NCBI RefSeq assembly: GCF_001896135.2
Contig: NZ_MPOH02000019.1
Coordinates: forward strand, 971,976 to 1,009,288
Length of the DNA stretch: 37,313 bases
Origin: Streptomyces phaeoluteigriseus
Lineage (GTDB): Bacteria > Actinomycetota > Actinomycetes > Streptomycetales > Streptomycetaceae
Direction: 5' to 3'
Below are positions 32,943 through 37,313 of this stretch, piece after piece. The position numbers and the translations under genes are program-made. The stretch's first letter is position 1; every line of letters begins with the position of its first letter. The notes below the pieces were generated by a model. It was not told the origin of the DNA. It did no database searches and was given only the letters and a program-made list of their open reading frames with translations.

Positions 32943-33743
32943 GAAGCCCACCGTGGCGCCGCCACCGGGTCGCGCGCCGGCGGACACGGTTCCCCCGTGG
33001 GCCTCGGCGACGTCGTGGACGATGGCGAGGCCGAGTCCGGAGCCGGGCAACGGCCGAGCGCCGTCGGCCCGGTAGAAGCGGTCGAACACGCGCCGGACGT
33101 CGGCGTCGGCGATGCCGGGGCCCCGGTCGAGGACGGTGACCGAGCCCTGCCGGACCCGTACCAGGACGGGCTCGTCGCCGTCGGCGTCGAACTTGGCGGC
33201 GTTCTCCAGCAGATTGCCCACCGCGCGTTCCAGTCCCTGGGGGCGGCCGCGTACCACGCAGTCATCGGCGTCGACGTGGACCAGGCGGCCGGTGCGCCGG
33301 TGCACATGTTGCGCCGCGCGGCGGGTCACCTCGGCCAGGTCCACGGGTTCCTCGGCCTCCTCGCGGGCGCCCTCCAGGGCCAGTTCGACGAGTTCGTCGA
33401 CGAGGTGACCGAGTTCACGCGTCTCGTCCTGGACGTCATGGAGGAGCCGGTCGCGGGAGTCGGGGGACAGTTCGGTGACCCGGTGCAGCACGGTGGCGTT
33501 GGCCAGGAGGCTGGTCAGGGGGGTCCGCAGCTCGTGGGCGGCGTCGTGCACCAGCCGTTCCTGGGCCTCACGGGCGGCGACCATGCGGGCGAGCATCCTG
33601 CTGAACGACGCGTCCAGCAGCGGTACGACCTTGCGCCACTGCGTCTCGTTCATCGGCAGCCCGTGTCCGAACACCAGGACCGGCCCCGTGCCGCCGGTGT
33701 CCTGGTAGTCGATCGGCCCGGACGAGAGTGCGATCTCCGGCAT
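32913..33743 (-). CDS. Chimera: alpha/beta-hydrolase N-terminus fused to a histidine-kinase core
   Basis: A 276-aa frame from ATG 33743. Residues 1-44 (MPEIALSSGPIDYQDTGGTG, PVLVFGHGLPMNETQWRKVV) are the start of an alpha/beta-hydrolase, including the HG oxyanion motif. At residue 45 (near 33611) the sequence switches to the end of a HAMP linker (ASFSRMLARMVAAREAQERL). A full EnvZ/OmpR-type kinase core follows: HDAAHELRTPL with His70, GNLLENAAKF, DRGPGI and GSGLGLAIV. Sensor, membrane helices and most of HAMP are absent, as are the hydrolase catalytic residues. I infer an in-frame deletion fusion; if expressed it would be a soluble kinase core. No response regulator is adjacent. Confidence 0.85.
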   Translation of the reverse strand: MPEIALSSGPIDYQDTGGTGPVLVFGHGLPMNETQWRKVVPLLDASFSRMLARMVAAREAQERLVHDAAHELRTPLTSLLANATVLHRVTELSPDSRDRLLHDVQDETRELGHLVDELVELALEGAREEAEEPVDLAEVTRRAAQHVHRRTGRLVHVDADDCVVRGRPQGLERAVGNLLENAAKFDADGDEPVLVRVRQGSVTVLDRGPGIADADVRRVFDRFYRADGARPLPGSGLGLAIVHDVAEAHGGTVSAGARPGGGATVGFTVSRSRLLR

Positions 33744-34037
33744 CGTGCCCCCACTCGACGGATCCTGGAGGGCAACTCTCCTCCACGTCGGCGGTCACCG
33801 CCATGACCCCTGGGGTGATGTCCTGCGCTCTGACGGAGACGGCCGTCTCCGCCCGGGAGTCGGCGGGCAGGCGGATCCGGTTCGGCGGAGTCGCTGTGGC
33901 GGGTCCGGTTCGGGCGGGGTCCGGTTCCGGTGAGGAGGAAGTCGGTTCGGCGGAAGTCGCTTCGGCGGGTTGGGGTTCGGCGGGGTCCAGCTCGGTAGGA
34001 CGACCGCTTCGGTAGGCGTTCCGCACGATTTCGCCCG
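33744..34037. other. Divergent intergenic region with repeats and dyads
   Basis: 33765-33785 holds TGGAGG-N8-CCTCCA, and 33800-33820 a CATGACCCC/GGGGTGATG near-palindrome; both look like operators of the chimeric gene. From about 33890 to 34000 TTCGGCGG-type units recur irregularly. A minus-strand frame (Pro/Glu/Ser-rich) is open here but has no convincing start, so I do not call a gene. Confidence 0.45.
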
Positions 34038-34051
34038 CGAACGTCTGTTCG
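34038..34051. promoter_or_regulatory. Second LexA-box-like dyad
   Basis: CGAACGTCTGTTCG has the perfect CGAAC-N4-GTTCG arms, extended to GCGAAC/GTTCGC. It lies 87 bp before the PA14/FnIII gene at 34139. The central four bases fit the consensus less well than those of the site at 25661. Confidence 0.5.
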
Positions 34052-34138
34052 CATGCCATCATCGCCAAGCCGAGATCGATCACCCGGTGGACCACCCGAG
34101 CCGTGCTGCCGCAGGTGGGGTGCCGGGCCTGAGGAAGG

Positions 34139-37100
34139 ATGACGCCCCGTATGGGCAGACCCGTTCCCCCGCAGTCCCGTGTCCGGCCGCCGCACCGGCT
34201 GTTGTGGCCGGTCACCGCCGCCGCCGGAGCCGCGCTCGTCGCCGGTACCGTGCAGCCCCCGACCCCGGCCCAGGCCCGGCCGGACGTGACGCCGGTCGCG
34301 TCCGTGACCTGCTCCGCCGGAGTGTGGAAGGCCGACTACTACCCCAACACCACACTCACGGGCACACCCCGCAAGTCACTGTGCGACGCCTCCGTCAACG
34401 AGAGCTGGGGCAGGGGCCACCCCGCCGGGATATCCCTGCCCAACGACCGCTTCGGGGTCCGCTGGACGATGCGCCGGAACTTCGGCGGTGGCGGCCCCTT
34501 CCTGCTGACGACCGCGGCCCAGGACGGCGTCCGGGTGTGGATCGACGGCAAGCGATACGTCAACCTGTGGCGCGACTACGCCTCCACCCAGCGAGCGAGC
34601 GTCAAGGTGACCGTGCCCGCCGGGACGCACACCCTCCGGGTCGACTACGCGGCTGTCACGGGCTCGGCCAACGTCGCCGTCAGCCTTGCCCCGACCACCC
34701 CGGACAGGACCGCCCCGTTGGCCCCCGCCGCCGTGAAGGCGTGCGCGGTGACGGCCGGGCCACCGTCAGCTGGGCCCGCAACGCCGAGGCCGACCTGGCC
34801 GGTTACCGGGTCTACCGCTCCACGAGCACCCCCGTGGCGATCGACACCGCCCACCGGATCAGTGGCTCCGCTCCGCTCACCGGCAGCGCGCTCACCTCGA
34901 CCGGGCTGCGCAACGGCACCAGGTACTGGTTCGCCGTCACCGCCGTGGACCGCGCAGGCAACCAGTCCCGCGCCTCCGCCGACGTCTCGGCCGTACCCGC
35001 CGACACCACCCCGCCGAAGGCCCCGGACGTCCTGGGCGCCGACGGCTACGGCGACATCGATCTCAACGACAACGGCGTGGCCGACCCCGAGGACGACCTG
35101 GGCGAGAACCACCTGAGCTGGGGCCCGAGTTGGGACGACGATTTCAGCACCCAGGACACCTTCGCCGGCTACCACGTCTACCGTGCCACCGCCCCCGGCG
35201 GCCCCTGGACCAGGATCCGAAGCGCCGACGCCCGAGTGGTCCAGGACAACTTCCACGCCGACAAGCAAGCCCCGATCGGCGTCACCGCGTACTACCGGGT
35301 CACGGCCGTCGACACCGCCGGCAACGAGTCCACTTCGGCCACCACCGAGTCCGGTGAGTACGCCCGGACCGTCGCCTCCGCGCTCCGCCCCGACACAGGT
35401 CTGTACCCGCCGCGGCAGCCCACCGGGCTCCAGGGTGAGCTGAGCGGTGACAACGCCGCGCTGGACTGGGCCGACAACCCGGTCGGCAGCCCCACCCACG
35501 GCCTGACCACCGGCTACCAGGTGCAGTCCGCCACCTCGGCGTCCGGCCCCTGGACCCTGCGCGTCGGCGGCGACGCGCCCCTCACCTCGTCGCAGTTCAC
35601 CGACACCTCCCTGCCCGTGGGCAGTACCCGGCACTACCGGGTGCGCGCCGTCGGCAAGGCCGTCGACGCCGACACACCGCGCGCGTACTCGGCGTGGACC
35701 GAGCCGGTCGCCGTCAGCCGCCCGCTACCGCCGGACACCACCGGCCCCGCCGCACCCGCCGCGCCCGAGGTCACCGCACCCGACGGCGGCACCACCGCCA
35801 CCCTGACCTGGATTACCAACGGCTGGCCCGGCTACGACCAGGACTTCGCCGGCTACCAGGTCACCCGCGGCGACAGCCCCGACGGCCCGTTCACCAACTC
35901 CGGAAGCCCCCGCACACCCCAGTGCGCCGCCGTGCCCGGCACCGACGAGCAGGTCCGCTGCACCCTCACCGACGGGCCCGTCGCCGCCGACGCCACCCCG
36001 TACTACCGGGTCGTCGCGGTGGACCAGTTGGGCAACCGCTCCTCCGGCACCGTGGTCCGGCTGAAGCGGCTGCCCCCGCCGGCGCCCAAGCCGTCCACGC
36101 CCACCGGACTGACCGCCACCCGCGTCGACGGCGGCATCCTCCTCGACTGGGACGACTCCCCGGCCTCGGAGGTCTACCTCTACTACCTGTACCGCACGAC
36201 GTACGGCAGCCCGTGCGCGAGCGTCGACACCTTCCACACGGCGGACTCCCACTACGTCGACACCAGCCCGTGGCGCATGGCCCGTTACTGCCTGACGGTG
36301 CGCAACTTCGTGGGCGGCTACAGCGACCCGATCTGGGTCGACGTCTCCGACGAGCCCACTCCCGCCCCCCAGACGCCCGAGATGCCGGCCGCGACGGGCA
36401 CCACCGACGGCATCCGGCTGACCTGGCCGGTCAACGACCCCGTGGCGGCCCGCTACGAGATCTGGCGCCGCACCGAGACGGACGCCGAGTACCTCAAGAC
36501 CGCCGACATCCCCGCGACGGCCTCCCCGGACTGGACGGACACCGGAGCACCGGCCGGAGTGCCCTCCTGTTACCGGACCGTCGCCGTCAACGCGGCGGGG
36601 GACCGCTCGGGCCTCTCCGAGGACACGTGCGCGGTACGCCCGTACCCGGAGGGCACCGAGCGTCCCGACCGGCCCGCGGGACTGGCCGCGCGGCAGGACG
36701 GCGACCACGCGGCGCTGTCCTGGCAGCCCGTGCCCGGCGCGACCGGCTACCTGGTCTACCGGTACTGGGGCGACGCCGCCAACCCGGGCACACGGGTCCA
36801 GGACCAGCCCGTGACGGGCACCACCCTCACGGACACCGCCGCCCCCTCGCCCTCTTCCAACGCCTACTACGCGGTCGTGGCCGTGGACGCCGCCGGCGTG
36901 CGCTCCGAGGCCGCGGTCCTGCCGTGGGCGGGCGACGGCTACGGCGCCTCCATGACGCTGGCCGCGAGCGGCTCCGCGGACGGTGTGCTGCTCACCTGGA
37001 AGTGGACCTGCCAGAACGAGTGGTGCCCGGCACCCTCCTCGGTCGCGGTGCAGCGCTGGAACCCGGCCACCCAGGTGTGGGACGAGCTGACGTCGACCCT

Positions 37101-37257
37101 GCCCGGCACCGCCATGTCCTACCTGGACACCACCGCACCGTCCGGAACCGTCTCCCACTACCAGGTCCAGGTCTACGGCCAGGACGGCGACACCCCGAGC
37201 CAGATGGGCTACGGAGCCGTCCCCGCCACCCGCCCGGCACCCCCCACCGAAGCCTGA
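34139..37257 (+). CDS. Secreted PA14-like / multi-fibronectin-III protein (copy 2), apparent frameshift
   Basis: ATG 34139 follows GAGGAAGG; ATG 34151 is an alternative. A signal peptide (RLLWPVTAAAGAALVAGTVQ, cleavage near AQA-RP) precedes a PA14-like module (KADYYPNTTLTGTPRKSLCD, DRFGVRWTMRRNF, AAQDGVRVWIDG, GTHTLRVDYA) closely related to that of the protein at 10246. Near 34738 the frame changes: AAGGCGTG replaces the expected AAGGGCGTG. The rest continues in the other frame to 37257 with about nine FnIII-like repeats (ATVSWARNAEADLAGYRVYR is the first). A total of ~1,039 residues is implied. The single lost G may be a real mutation or a consensus error. The first frame would stop only at 35116. 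No anchor or catalytic domain is visible. Confidence 0.8.
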
Positions 37258-37266
37258 CCCCCACCC

Positions 37267-37313
37267 CGCCCGCCCTGCGATCACGCAGCGGGTGGAGGTC
37301 ATACAGGCTGCGG
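37267..37313 (+). repeat. 47-bp inverted duplication, right copy (cut by the window edge)
   Basis: This is the exact reverse complement of 14871-14917, starting 10 bases after the FnIII stop and running to the last base of the window, so its full length is unknown. The CTGCG-ATCA-CGCAG hairpin could also serve as the terminator of the FnIII gene. Confidence 0.97.

Overview
The window is high-GC actinomycete DNA, almost certainly a Streptomyces chromosome. Codon third positions are nearly all G/C, GTG and TTG starts are used, and the gene families are typical of the genus: ECF41 sigma factor, PucR regulator, DUF5994, TerB, a cold-shock protein with a DEAD-box helicase, a membrane Fe-S reductase and dCTP deaminase. 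The sequence contains ordinary core genes, two decayed integrative-element footprints, and accessory genes encoding secreted proteins.

Layout. 1-6902: the end of an unknown Pro-rich gene, an EtfD-like membrane Fe-S oxidoreductase, a Yip1-type membrane protein facing a PAP2 phosphatase, then a dcd-phosphoribosyltransferase pair. 7494-10245: tRNA-Gly(CCC), followed by an N-truncated and frameshifted tyrosine integrase joined to a DUF2637/SpdB-like remnant, two small hypothetical genes, a 43-nt tRNA-Arg 3' fragment and a second truncated integrase. 10246-15202: a secreted PA14/fibronectin-III protein, two paralogous AT-richer small secreted proteins, a 121-aa hypothetical protein and a gene tail. 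15212-24950: LRR protein, ferritin-like protein, MerR-type regulator, DEAD-box helicase, CspA, MMPL transporter, NarL-type sensor kinase, TerB and an SCO5918-type protein. 24993-33743: DUF5994, a GNAT-like gene, ECF41 sigma factor with a flavin oxidoreductase, PucR regulator, PLP decarboxylase, a small membrane protein and a chimeric alpha/beta-hydrolase/histidine-kinase gene. 34139-37257: a second PA14/FnIII secreted protein, paralogous to the one at 10246.

Most notable observations. (1) Three convergent gene pairs have their stop-to-stop gaps occupied by unrelated tandem arrays (units of 17, 19 and about 58 bp), each starting at or next to a stop codon. (2) A perfect 47-bp inverted duplication links 14871-14917 with the window's right edge. 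(3) The promoter/leader and terminator of the cspA gene at 19150 recur at 24821-24913 with no csp gene between them, upstream of the SCO5918-type gene. (4) A TGTGA-N6-TCACA palindrome, readable as a Rex- or Crp-type operator, sits between the ECF41 sigma gene and its oxidoreductase neighbour. (5) Two genes appear to be deletion-born chimeras, and four apparent single-base frameshifts fall in short G runs, which could be real or consensus errors.

Functional links I infer: ECF41 with the oxidoreductase; the helicase, CspA and SCO5918-type genes as a cold-shock group; dcd with the phosphoribosyltransferase as a coupled nucleotide-metabolism operon; and PucR with the decarboxylase and small membrane protein as a possible unit. 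I do not see a complete defence system, CRISPR array or biosynthetic cluster.
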